From contig JAHEYZ010000006.1 in the NCBI GenBank assembly GCA_023251295.1, positions 1,655 to 41,307 of the forward strand: a stretch of 39,653 bases of DNA, read 5' to 3'. The stretch comes from Nitrosotalea sp. (GTDB taxonomy: Archaea; Thermoproteota; Nitrososphaeria; Nitrososphaerales; Nitrosopumilaceae). The notes beneath the pieces were generated by a model. That model was not told the origin of the DNA. It saw only the letters and a program-made list of their open reading frames with translations, and did no database searches. The position numbers were made by a program, and so were the translations under genes. Position 1 is the stretch's first letter. Each line of letters begins with the position of its first letter. This document shows, piece after piece, positions 17,906-27,398 of the stretch.

Positions 17906-20031
17906 TAAGATACCTTTTGTAGTTGATCTTTGATATTTTCTGCTAGAGTTGAACCTATCTTGTCTATTTTCGCCAAGTCTTTAATTGGAATTTTTGATAG
18001 GTCTTGAAGGTTTTTGATTCCATTCTTGTATAATATACGTGATCGTATCCTACCTATACCGCGTATCTTAACCAAATCGATGAGCTCTTCTTTTATTCCG
18101 TAAGAAATCCTTTGCCTAAGAACATTCAATTCGTCTAGAATATCAGCTCGTGATTCAAGTTTAGCAAGTTCATATAATGAATATACAAGCCAATCACAAG
18201 TTTCTGCCATTCTATGCATATCACCTGATTCTATTCCCAGATTATCTGAAAGGAAAATCTCGCTTGATTCATTTATCCATGCATGCATTGCCAAAAGACT
18301 CCTTGAACATTCATACTCTGAGATCAGTTCGATTAATTCGGATAGATTATTTTCAAGCAATGTACCTATGGTTTGATAATCTTTGTTACGTAAAGAAAAT
18401 TTTGGAAAAAAATCTTCACAATTTGTAATAAGATGAAGAAATCCAAAAGTGTGATTTTTATGCTTTGAAATTTTTTGTAAAGATTTCCTGAAAGAAACTG
18501 CTGTGAGCGGATCAATGTAAAGCATTGAAGTTTTTTTACCAAATTCAGTTGCTACAAACCTACCTCCCTTTTCTTTTATTAGATCTTCCAATTCAAGATA
18601 ATCTAAGGTAATTTGTATCTTGAATTTTATTGTAGGTTTTCTTATTTGAGAGCCTGCAAGAGTTTCTGCAAAAAAATTGAGCATTTCATCTTTTTTGATA
18701 CCAGGACTAGAGGATATTAAACTCAAAACATGTGTTCTTAGTGCTCTGTCATCAGTAAGTTTTGATAATATAGGCTCTGGGGTTCCATTTACATAATAAT
18801 CAAGTAGATCATCACTATTAGAATTTCCAATAATTATCGCTTCTCCAAATTTATCATACTGCGGTCTTCCTGCTCTACCACAAAGCTGTTTGTATTCAAG
18901 GACACTAATGGGTTTGTTTACACCAATCTTTGCATCATATCTATTAATATTCGATATAATCACACGACGTGCAGGTAGATTTACTCCTGCTGCAAGAGTT
19001 GGGGTAGATGCTAGTAACTTTATTTTTCCATTTCTAAATTCGGATTCTACTGTTTCACGACATTTCTGATTAAGACCTGCGTGATGAAATGCTACTCCTT
19101 TTTTAACAAGTGTGGCAAGATTTTTGACAAGTTCGGTTTGTTCATTGAGGTTGAGTATTTCTTGTGATATTTTGTTTAGTTCATTTTTTTCATGTTCGTT
19201 AAGATTTTTACTTATAACATCTGCTGCTTTACCTGCAAGTGTTACTGAGCGCGCCCTTGTTTCAGCAAATAGAATTGTCTGGCCTCCGTTTTTTATAGAA
19301 TCTATTCCAAGATCTACCGAAGGTCCTCTCATGCTGGTCTCGACTTCAAATTTTTCCCCATTCTGCATTCTAACTATACCACCATCATAGACACCTTCCC
19401 ATAATGGAACTGGTCTCCAGTTGTTTTCGACCAAATCACATCCTATCCAGGATGAGATCTCTGCTGCATTTGTGACAGTAGCACTTAATGCGAGAATCTG
19501 AGGTTTCTGCTGCATTAATTTTAGTTTAGTTAGAATGATTTCAAGAGTTGGACCTCTATCTTGATCACCAAGAAGATGTACTTCATCAACAATAACAAGG
19601 CTTATGTCATCAATCCATTCTGCCCCATGTCTAATGAGTGAATCCATTTTCTCGTTTGTAAGTACAATTATGTCATTTTTTTCAAGATTTTTATCAGTAT
19701 TATCTAATTCACCTGTTGATATTTGGATCCTTATTTTTCTTCCAAAATCTACGGATTCTAATTTTCGAAATTCTGAAAACTTTTCTGCAGATAATGCACG
19801 AAGTGGATTAAGATACACTATTTTTCCTTTTTTCTTAAAAAGATGATTAATCATTGCAAGCATTGCGATTAGCGTTTTTCCACTTGCGGTAGGTGCAGAT
19901 ACTAGTAAGCTTTTTCCTTCTAGAATACCTGCCTTTACACTATCCTCCTGAGTCGGATAAAGTTCTCCATATCCAATTTGGTGTAAAAATTCAATTGCTG
20001 GTTTTGGTAAGTTGAGTTCTGATACTTTCAT
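17905..20031 (-). CDS. hel308: Hel308/Ski2-like DNA helicase
   Basis: YPTQEDSVKAG, SAPTASGKTLIAMLAM, DEVHLLGD, AFHHAGLNQKCRETVE, QLCGRAGRP; C-terminal HhH. Confidence 0.94.
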   Translation of the reverse strand: MKVSELNLPKPAIEFLHQIGYGELYPTQEDSVKAGILEGKSLLVSAPTASGKTLIAMLAMINHLFKKKGKIVYLNPLRALSAEKFSEFRKLESVDFGRKIRIQISTGELDNTDKNLEKNDIIVLTNEKMDSLIRHGAEWIDDISLVIVDEVHLLGDQDRGPTLEIILTKLKLMQQKPQILALSATVTNAAEISSWIGCDLVENNWRPVPLWEGVYDGGIVRMQNGEKFEVETSMRGPSVDLGIDSIKNGGQTILFAETRARSVTLAGKAADVISKNLNEHEKNELNKISQEILNLNEQTELVKNLATLVKKGVAFHHAGLNQKCRETVESEFRNGKIKLLASTPTLAAGVNLPARRVIISNINRYDAKIGVNKPISVLEYKQLCGRAGRPQYDKFGEAIIIGNSNSDDLLDYYVNGTPEPILSKLTDDRALRTHVLSLISSSPGIKKDEMLNFFAETLAGSQIRKPTIKFKIQITLDYLELEDLIKEKGGRFVATEFGKKTSMLYIDPLTAVSFRKSLQKISKHKNHTFGFLHLITNCEDFFPKFSLRNKDYQTIGTLLENNLSELIELISEYECSRSLLAMHAWINESSEIFLSDNLGIESGDMHRMAETCDWLVYSLYELAKLESRADILDELNVLRQRISYGIKEELIDLVKIRGIGRIRSRILYKNGIKNLQDLSKIPIKDLAKIDKIGSTLAENIKDQLQKVS

Positions 20032-22112
20032 ACCCGGTTATAATGACCGGGTTTTGATTCATAAATAGCTGACTCACGTTGAAGTTTTTTAATATATTTA
20101 CGTGCTTCCTCTTCTGTAAATTTACCTGTTTTGACTAGTTCCTTAACAAATGTTTTTTCTTCAACTGGTCTTTTTTCGTCACCTTCAAGTGATTTCATAA
20201 CATCCATGAATAGCTGCATTTTAGAAATTTCACTGTGGGGTTTTCCTTGTAGTACTCCTAAATCAACCTGACCAGTGTTAACATCTACTCCAGCATCTTG
20301 TAACATACTTTCTATTAGAAAAATAGCACGTTCTGCGTCTTCAGCATCTACCTGATCTTTCATAAGCAACCTTGCCCTAGCAGTAGACAATCTAATCAAT
20401 CCCTCAAGCTGTCTTGGGGTCACAGTTATCATTCCTTCAGATTCAACATTTCTCATTTTCATGTAATATTCTAGAATTTTATCCTCAGCTTCTTTTGTTA
20501 AAACAGGTTCTATTTTTTTGGCATAAGATAGATATTTTGTAAGTATGTCTACATCAATTAGTGATTTAGTATCAGTGGGTGAGCTTCGATGAAGATTTAA
20601 TATGTGTTTTGCTATTCTGGTGTCCTTTTCTTTGGATGGAACGTCTCTAACTACAAAAATAAGATCAAATCTTGTAAGCAATGGAATTGGCAGGTTTACG
20701 TTTTCTGTAATATTTTTGAACGGATCATATTTTCCATACATAGGGTTAGCTGCTGCCAAAATTGATGTTCTTGCATTTAGTGTAGCTACAATACCTCCTT
20801 TTGCAATGCTTGCAGATTGCTGTTCCATTACTTCGTGTAATGCGCTTCTGTCTTCAGGTTTCATTTTATCAAATTCATCAATACAAACTAAACCTTGATC
20901 TCCAAGAACAACGGCCCCCGCTTCTAACATCATTATACCTATTTTGTCTCGAACTACAGCTGCAGTAAGTCCTGCTGCTGTAGAACCTCTACCAGATGTA
21001 TACAGTCCTCTGGGTGCAATTCGTGCACAAAATTTTAACATCTCACTTTTTGCAGTACCAGGATCTCCAACAAGGAATATGTTGATATCACCACGAATTT
21101 TTGCACCATCTGCAAGGATTCTCTGTGTCGAACCCACAATCAAAAGTAAAATTGCTTCTTTTATGATGTCCTGTCCGCTAATATGGGGAGCAAATGATGA
21201 AATTAATCTGTCATAAATATCAGCATTCTTTCCAAGTGATTTGATAATTTTTTCTTCTTCGGGAGATATTTCTTCTCGTTCTATACTTCTAGAAGTTTTT
21301 GGTCCTCTGCCACCAAGGAATTCAATGTTGTTCCCTTGAATTCTTAATCTGTAAATTCCACTTTTGCCACGCATGGATGGTATGTGTTCTTGTTCAATTC
21401 GTACTATACCTGTAAGTATTACACGGTCACCTGGTCTTGCATTATCAACTAAGTCCTGTAACACTGTAACATCAACATAGTGCGGTAGTTGACCTGGAGG
21501 CAAGTCTTCTGGCAATTCCTGTAGTCTAACCATTTGAAAATCAATGAATCTACTTTCTTCTGGACTAAGTTCTAAATCTTTATGAGTACACTTTCCATTA
21601 TCACATTTTAATGGCTCGTTAAATTCCAGTCCTTTTTCTTGTACTTTCTTTGTTCTATGACCTTCAGGACAAATATAGACAAGCTCTTTTGCTAGCGGTT
21701 TTATTTCAGATGATCTGACTACCATTCCGGATACGCTTGTCATCTTTCCGATGATTTCTGCGTTTATCTCACGCAAACTGCGTTGAGCAGGATAGTTTGC
21801 TATTCTTACTCTGATTTCATGTTGAATCTTTTCTGCATACTGTGGGAATCTCTCTTTAAGAATGTCTTTTATTGCGCTTGCAAATACATTTAGCATTTCA
21901 TCTGGTTTTGTGTTAAAAATGGATTCTATTTCAGGATAAGATACCAAATCATTATAATCAACAACGAGATATTGTACCTTCTTCGCCATCATCTGATCTA
22001 TTTCTTCTACATATTTGTAAGCACCTGATTTATCCTTGAATTGATTCAAAAATTCTTTTATTTGATCCAGACGTCTTCCTTCAGATGATACCGATTCTGA
22101 AACTAGCGTCAT
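20028..22112 (-). CDS. mcm: Replicative helicase MCM
   Basis: FLVGDPGTAKSEMLKFCARIAPRGLYTSGRGSTAAGLTAA, CIDEFDKM, LLTRFDLIFV; no intein seen. Confidence 0.97.
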   Translation of the reverse strand: MTLVSESVSSEGRRLDQIKEFLNQFKDKSGAYKYVEEIDQMMAKKVQYLVVDYNDLVSYPEIESIFNTKPDEMLNVFASAIKDILKERFPQYAEKIQHEIRVRIANYPAQRSLREINAEIIGKMTSVSGMVVRSSEIKPLAKELVYICPEGHRTKKVQEKGLEFNEPLKCDNGKCTHKDLELSPEESRFIDFQMVRLQELPEDLPPGQLPHYVDVTVLQDLVDNARPGDRVILTGIVRIEQEHIPSMRGKSGIYRLRIQGNNIEFLGGRGPKTSRSIEREEISPEEEKIIKSLGKNADIYDRLISSFAPHISGQDIIKEAILLLIVGSTQRILADGAKIRGDINIFLVGDPGTAKSEMLKFCARIAPRGLYTSGRGSTAAGLTAAVVRDKIGIMMLEAGAVVLGDQGLVCIDEFDKMKPEDRSALHEVMEQQSASIAKGGIVATLNARTSILAAANPMYGKYDPFKNITENVNLPIPLLTRFDLIFVVRDVPSKEKDTRIAKHILNLHRSSPTDTKSLIDVDILTKYLSYAKKIEPVLTKEAEDKILEYYMKMRNVESEGMITVTPRQLEGLIRLSTARARLLMKDQVDAEDAERAIFLIESMLQDAGVDVNTGQVDLGVLQGKPHSEISKMQLFMDVMKSLEGDEKRPVEEKTFVKELVKTGKFTEEEARKYIKKLQRESAIYESKPGHYNRV

Positions 22113-22624
22113 TTCTTGTCACCTAAGATCTGTTTTTGAAAATCTACACTTTGTGTGTGTATTGAGTTAAATAGTGTTCGTTCTTCTATGGACAATTTTT
22201 TCGCAAGATCTGAGGTCATTTTTGATGAGTTGGCCAATCCGATTATTTTTCCCTGTCTTTTTCTCATGAGCGTGTTTAACATACTCTGTACCTTATCTCT
22301 ATCTTGTTGCGCTAGTCTTTTCATGTATTCTCTTACTTTTATGTAAAAATCAATTTCCACAGTAGAAAGATCAAAGTCACCTTGCACATTTTCCTTTACT
22401 AGTGCTTGCTTTAGGGCCACAATCATATCAGTATCCTGTACATCTACAAGTTTCTCAGATGCCAGTATATCAGCTACCCAACGAGGTATACTGATAATTT
22501 CTCCATGTTTGGCATCAATAGAAACCTCTGACGCATCAACCTTGATATCATGATTGAAGGTAACTTTGACATCTTGTAATCCATATCCTAAAGTATGTAC
22601 TTGGATAAGTTCTGATATCTCCAT
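22109..22624 (-). CDS. GINS-family replication subunit (possibly Gins23-type)
   Basis: Weak sequence features plus position: beta-like N-terminus then helical domain EVDFYIKVREYMKRLAQ-type, overlapping and directly upstream of mcm. Confidence 0.65.
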   Translation of the reverse strand: MEISELIQVHTLGYGLQDVKVTFNHDIKVDASEVSIDAKHGEIISIPRWVADILASEKLVDVQDTDMIVALKQALVKENVQGDFDLSTVEIDFYIKVREYMKRLAQQDRDKVQSMLNTLMRKRQGKIIGLANSSKMTSDLAKKLSIEERTLFNSIHTQSVDFQKQILGDKK

Positions 22625-22656
22625 TGTGCAAGAAACTCTATCCTAGGATTTAATGG

Positions 22657-22702
22657 GATCGATCGATCAATTCCGTTAACAACTAGCTTTGATCATTTGA
22701 TC
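22657..22702. promoter_or_regulatory. GATC-rich intergenic element in divergent GINS/rfcS promoter region
   Basis: GATC at 22657, 22661, 22665, 22691 and 22699; 22657-22668 is GATCGATCGATC (self-complementary). Confidence 0.4.
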
Positions 22703-22743
22703 TTAGACGTAATTTTATTAGTGAGAGAGAAAGGTAACAGCGT

Positions 22744-23697
22744 ATGACTGAGACTATGATGTGGGTAGAAAAATATCGCCCTGCGAAGCTTTCTTCAATA
22801 ATAAATCAAAAAGAGGTCATAGGTAGTCTAAAAGGCCTTTTAAAAAATACCTCGGAAATACCACATCTAATGTTTTCTGGCTCAGCTGGAGTTGGAAAAA
22901 CTACAGCTGCCATGTGTCTTGCACATGAAATCCTAGGAGAGCATTGGAAAGACCATACTCTTGAACTTAATGCGTCTGATGAACGTGGTATAAACATGGT
23001 AAGGGAAAGGGTCAAGAAATTTGCGCGATTTTCAGGATTGGATATAAAAATTCCATTTAAAATAATAATTTTAGATGAAGCTGATGAGATGACTTCTGAT
23101 GCCCAAACAGCCTTACGTAGAATTATAGAAGACACAGCAAAATATTGTAGATTTGTTTTAATTGCAAACAATATATCCAAGATAATAGAACCGCTACAGA
23201 GCAGATGTGCCATATTCAAGTTCACACGGATTTCAGAAGATGAAGTGATTTCGTATCTTGAAGAAATCTGCAAAAAAGAAAAAGTAAAGTTCGAACAAAA
23301 AGGACTTGAAACAATTTATAGTTATTCAGAGGGCGATATGCGTCACGCCATAAACATACTTCAGGCAGTAGCAAGTCTTGGAATAGTAAATGAATCCAAT
23401 GTAAAAATATCAGCTGGTCTTTCAAGAGTAAGTGATGTTGGTGGTATTCTTAAACTAGCGATCGCAGGGAAATTATCTGAAGCCAGAAACAAGATGATAG
23501 AGATGATTAAAGTATATGGCATGTCAGAATCAGACTTTCTAAAATATTTAACTGAAGAATCTTACAAGATAAAGGCTGGAAAATTGGATGAGATTTTAGA
23601 GACAATTGCAAAATATGATTACAGGTTAATTATTGGTGCAAATCCCGAAATACAGCTCTCTGCGCTTTTAGCAGAACTTGGGCGAATAGGAAAATAA
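22744..23697 (+). CDS. rfcS: Replication factor C small subunit
   Basis: MWVEKYRPAKLSSIINQKEVIGSL, MFSGSAGVGKTTAAMCLA, ILDEADEMTSDAQTALRRIIED, SRCAIFKF. Confidence 0.97.
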   Translation: MTETMMWVEKYRPAKLSSIINQKEVIGSLKGLLKNTSEIPHLMFSGSAGVGKTTAAMCLAHEILGEHWKDHTLELNASDERGINMVRERVKKFARFSGLDIKIPFKIIILDEADEMTSDAQTALRRIIEDTAKYCRFVLIANNISKIIEPLQSRCAIFKFTRISEDEVISYLEEICKKEKVKFEQKGLETIYSYSEGDMRHAINILQAVASLGIVNESNVKISAGLSRVSDVGGILKLAIAGKLSEARNKMIEMIKVYGMSESDFLKYLTEESYKIKAGKLDEILETIAKYDYRLIIGANPEIQLSALLAELGRIGK

Positions 23698-23700
23698 TAA

Positions 23701-23784
23701 CGCAGAGAGAGGGATTTGAACCCCCGCGTGCTTGCGCACATAGGCTCTCAAGGCCCACGCCATGCCGGGCTAGGCGACCTCTGC
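23701..23784 (-). tRNA. tRNA-Ser(TGA)
   Basis: Acceptor GCAGAGG/TCTCTGC, anticodon loop CTTGAGA, long variable arm, T-loop TTCAAAT; no encoded CCA. Confidence 0.93.
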
Positions 23785-23867
23785 GAATTTGATTCATAAA
23801 AACTAGTTAAAATTTGTTTAAGATTTTGGTTTTTTTTGCAGAGAGGAATTTATAGAGAAACCAGAAT

Positions 23868-24707
23868 TCAAGTACTTATTATACCAACTTCTACTAGGTA
23901 TTGAATTCCGTTCGCAAAAGTCTTATCATCAATTTCACCATTAGACCACCATTTTGCGTTGTTCTTGATCCATTCAGGAATTCTAACATCTTTGTTTGTT
24001 TCTTTCTTTTCTGTTGTTGGAATTTTGATGATTCCTTCTTTGATCATAAATTGAATGCCGCTCGCAAAAGACTTATCATCAATTTCGCCATCAGACCACC
24101 ATTTTGCGTTGTTTCGGACCCAAAGTGGAATGTCTATTTCGTCATGGATTTGTTGCTGTTCACCTATGTGAATTTGTTTATTGAAAACGATCTCTTTATC
24201 AATAAATTGTGCTGGTGAATCAATCGATATTACGGTAGCTTCTAGATCATACGATCCATTTTCTAAAACATTCTGTCTAGCAGTAATTTTACTGCCGAAT
24301 TCACTCATATATCCTCCTAGGTATGTTTCTTGAGGAGCTTGAACTACTATTCTTGGTTTATCAAATGATTGATATTTGAAATCAATTTCGATTTGACCAC
24401 CTTTGTCATAAAAGAGGGAATTTATGAGGGGAGTTTTAGTATCATTTCGTATAGCCAGTTTTATTGTCACATGTTGAAAATTTTTCTTAGTGGTTTCATC
24501 ATATAGTATCATTTTTAAAGTGAAATCTTGTTTTTCATCGATTTTTTCTGGCAGAATAAAATTCATCACTGGTTTTCTATCTCCAAGTGTGGCCGGATGA
24601 ACATGAACATCTTTATTTTCCATTTGTGCAAATGAAGGTACCAAAGTTCCAGAAATTAATAGTATTGACAAAAAGAATACAACTTTTTTCAATGCGAGAG
24701 ATGACAC
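23868..24707 (-). CDS. Secreted protein with two C-terminal 'P.WI.NNAKWWS.GEIDDK.FA.GIQ.....GII' repeats
   Basis: Signal peptide and two copies of the repeat (IPLWVRNNAKWWSDGEIDDKSFASGIQFMIKEGII; IPEWIKNNAKWWSNGEIDDKTFANGIQYLVEVGII). Confidence 0.82.
   Translation of the reverse strand: MSSLALKKVVFFLSILLISGTLVPSFAQMENKDVHVHPATLGDRKPVMNFILPEKIDEKQDFTLKMILYDETTKKNFQHVTIKLAIRNDTKTPLINSLFYDKGGQIEIDFKYQSFDKPRIVVQAPQETYLGGYMSEFGSKITARQNVLENGSYDLEATVISIDSPAQFIDKEIVFNKQIHIGEQQQIHDEIDIPLWVRNNAKWWSDGEIDDKSFASGIQFMIKEGIIKIPTTEKKETNKDVRIPEWIKNNAKWWSNGEIDDKTFANGIQYLVEVGIIST
23901..24127. repeat. Two diverged ~77-bp repeat units inside the secreted protein gene (23901-23977; 24051-24127)
   Basis: Both begin ttgaat[t/g]ccg[t/c]tcgcaaaag and continue ...cttatcatcaatttc[a/g]ccat[t/c]agaccaccattttgcgttgtt. 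Confidence 0.85.
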
Positions 24708-24769
24708 AACTATGATTATTTATTGGTTTTCAGACCACTAATGTTTATATCATTAAAATGGAAATTTAG

Positions 24770-25045
24770 GTGGTGTCTGAAAAAAAAATCAGATCAATTT
24801 CGGTGTTTATACCAGAAGAAGTAGTGTGTGCAAGCTTGGAAAAAATCGGATTTGTGCAAATGGATGATGTAATTACTTCAAGTGATGGCAAGTTTTGGAA
24901 GAAGATGCTCTATGTTAAGGATGAGGAAGTGGTTTCAGTATCAGAGGAGCTTGGGGATTATTGGCCAAAGGATCCTGTAATCTCAATATGCTGTTTACCA
25001 CGTACGATTAAGACTATTTTAGGAGACTTGGATGCCTTCGTTTGA
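24770..25045 (+). CDS. Hypothetical protein (91 aa)
   Basis: GTG-start ORF overlapping the next ORF by 14 nt; no family recognised. Confidence 0.55.
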   Translation: MVSEKKIRSISVFIPEEVVCASLEKIGFVQMDDVITSSDGKFWKKMLYVKDEEVVSVSEELGDYWPKDPVISICCLPRTIKTILGDLDAFV

Positions 25046-25589
25046 GTGCAATGAAACTCAGTTTATAGAAAACATTAGTCGTCTTTTAGATTCTGAATCC
25101 AGATTCGTGGTAAACAGAAGGGTCCAGATTTATGATGATAGGAAATATGGTCCATCAGGAATGCCTGATGAGGTATTCATGCAATTTTCTTCAATTCTTG
25201 CAAGAAAAGGTCAGAGATCATCAGTATATGCTAAGACGCATTTTCTTGATGATTATCATCACAAAGTCTATTTTTTACAAGACTTACTTCATTCTTCTTC
25301 TAAGATGAAATATCCGATTTTACATATTCCATATTTCAAAGTTGAGTATTCTTTTAGAATTTTTGGAAATTCATATTATCATAGCTTTGACGTGCTGTTC
25401 AAACCCAAAATTTCTATCGAACAAAAAAAAATTACAAAGAAAATGAATCCACGAATTGAAGAAGAATCCTCAATACTAATTCATGTTCTACAGTTTGAAC
25501 TGCCACAAGAAAAAATGCTTACAATAAATCTACCAAAAAAGGTGCTCATATTAGATTTTAAAAAGGCAAATAACCCGCTAGAGAATTGA
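25032..25589 (+). CDS. Hypothetical protein (185 aa)
   Basis: ATG-start ORF, normal composition, coupled to previous ORF. Confidence 0.6.
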   Translation: MPSFECNETQFIENISRLLDSESRFVVNRRVQIYDDRKYGPSGMPDEVFMQFSSILARKGQRSSVYAKTHFLDDYHHKVYFLQDLLHSSSKMKYPILHIPYFKVEYSFRIFGNSYYHSFDVLFKPKISIEQKKITKKMNPRIEEESSILIHVLQFELPQEKMLTINLPKKVLILDFKKANNPLEN

Positions 25590-25617
25590 ATTAAAAATAA
25601 AGAAAATAAGAAGAGTT

Positions 25618-26157
<540 letters not shown>

Positions 26158-26202
26158 TTATCACATAATATGTTATTTAAACTTAGACAAAGTTAGTTCA
26201 GA

Positions 26203-26649
26203 CTAATTAAAACTGGCGATCTCTTTTTCATGAATTTCTACATTTGCCTGATCTACTTTGATTGCTTTGGTAGGACAAACTTCAACACATGCCATGCACC
26301 AAATGCAATCAGCTTCTTTAACTGGATTTGCTTTATCAGTATAATCTGCACGATCTCTTCTTAACACCTTCCCAGGGTTTTTGTACCATTCAAATACCTT
26401 AACAGGGCAGCTCATAAGACAAATACCATCTGCAATGCAGGAATCCCAGTCCACTGCAACAAAAGTCCCATGAATTCCCATGGGTTTGATTTCCTCGTTT
26501 CTTGCGACATAGTCCGCTTTTACATTTTCATCAAAAGCAGCTTCTGCTAACTTTCCAGGACCCCAGATGATATGATAATTATCGCTTAGTGGATCCTTGG
26601 ATTTACCTATTACAGCATGATTTTTTGGAAAGTCTGGATCTATTGGCAT
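26203..26649 (-). CDS. Dicluster ferredoxin, archaeal zinc-containing ferredoxin-like (paralogue)
   Basis: GIHGTFVAVDWDSCIADGICLMSCPVKVFEWYKNPGK...[27 protein letters not shown]. Confidence 0.92.
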   Translation of the reverse strand: MPIDPDFPKNHAVIGKSKDPLSDNYHIIWGPGKLAEAAFDENVKADYVARNEEIKPMGIHGTFVAVDWDSCIADGICLMSCPVKVFEWYKNPGKVLRRDRADYTDKANPVKEADCIWCMACVEVCPTKAIKVDQANVEIHEKEIASFN

Positions 26650-26726
26650 TTGTAATTCACCTTTTAGTTGATCAATTAATGTGTATTTAAGATAAATTCA
26701 TATCTTCACCGTCTTTGTTTTATTTA

Positions 26727-27398
26727 ATGGGGATTTTCAAATATGATATTTATCGGAGTCCTAACATAGGAATTTACAGCAAAGCTAACGATAGTTTTGT
26801 CTTTATTCCAAACGGTTTTGCAACAACAAAGGCAAAAAATCTTGCTGAGTTTCTCAAAACAGATTATATTTTCACTTCTGTTGCAAACACAAGATTACTC
26901 GGACCCCTTATGGTAATTAACAACAATGGAATAATGTTGCCGCGTACCGCCCTTGACGAAGAAGTTTCATATTTAAAAAAATCTACTGGACTTAATGTTG
27001 GCATTTTAGATACAAAACATAATGCACTTGGAAATTTGATATGCGTTAATGACAAAGGAGGAATAATGTCACCTATGATCCCGACTGAATTTGTAAAAAA
27101 AATCGAAGATGTGTTGGGAATAGAGATAGTGCAGAGAAGAATAGCCAAATACCATCAAGCAGGGGCAATGGCAGTTGCTACGTCACATGGTGGGATCGTT
27201 CATCCCGATACAGAAGAGAATGACATTAAAATAATGTCAGAAGTTTTAGGGGTAGAACTTGAAGCTGCAACAATAAATGGAGGGATACCATTTGTTGCAT
27301 CTGGGATTTTGGCAAACAACAAATCTCTTGTAGTAGGCACGTTAACAAATGGACCAGAGTTTGTTATGCTAACTAGAGCATTTAAAATTGAAGATTAG
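26727..27398 (+). CDS. eif6: Translation initiation factor 6 (aIF6)
   Basis: MGIFKYDIYRSPNIGIYSKANDSFVFIP...NNNGIMLPRTALDEE, NDKGGIMSP. Confidence 0.95.
   Translation: MGIFKYDIYRSPNIGIYSKANDSFVFIPNGFATTKAKNLAEFLKTDYIFTSVANTRLLGPLMVINNNGIMLPRTALDEEVSYLKKSTGLNVGILDTKHNALGNLICVNDKGGIMSPMIPTEFVKKIEDVLGIEIVQRRIAKYHQAGAMAVATSHGGIVHPDTEENDIKIMSEVLGVELEAATINGGIPFVASGILANNKSLVVGTLTNGPEFVMLTRAFKIED

Noticed and set aside
22657-22702. Calling the GATC cluster a replication origin
   Set aside because: No cdc6/orc1 gene or recognisable ORB elements here; kept only as a regulatory/sequence anomaly.
22806-23273. 155-aa minus-strand ORF
   Set aside because: Antisense shadow of rfcS.
24770-25589. Toxin-antitoxin or defence module
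   Set aside because: Small overlapping pair looks TA-like in size only; no RelE, VapC, HEPN, MNT, AbrB or similar motif recognised.
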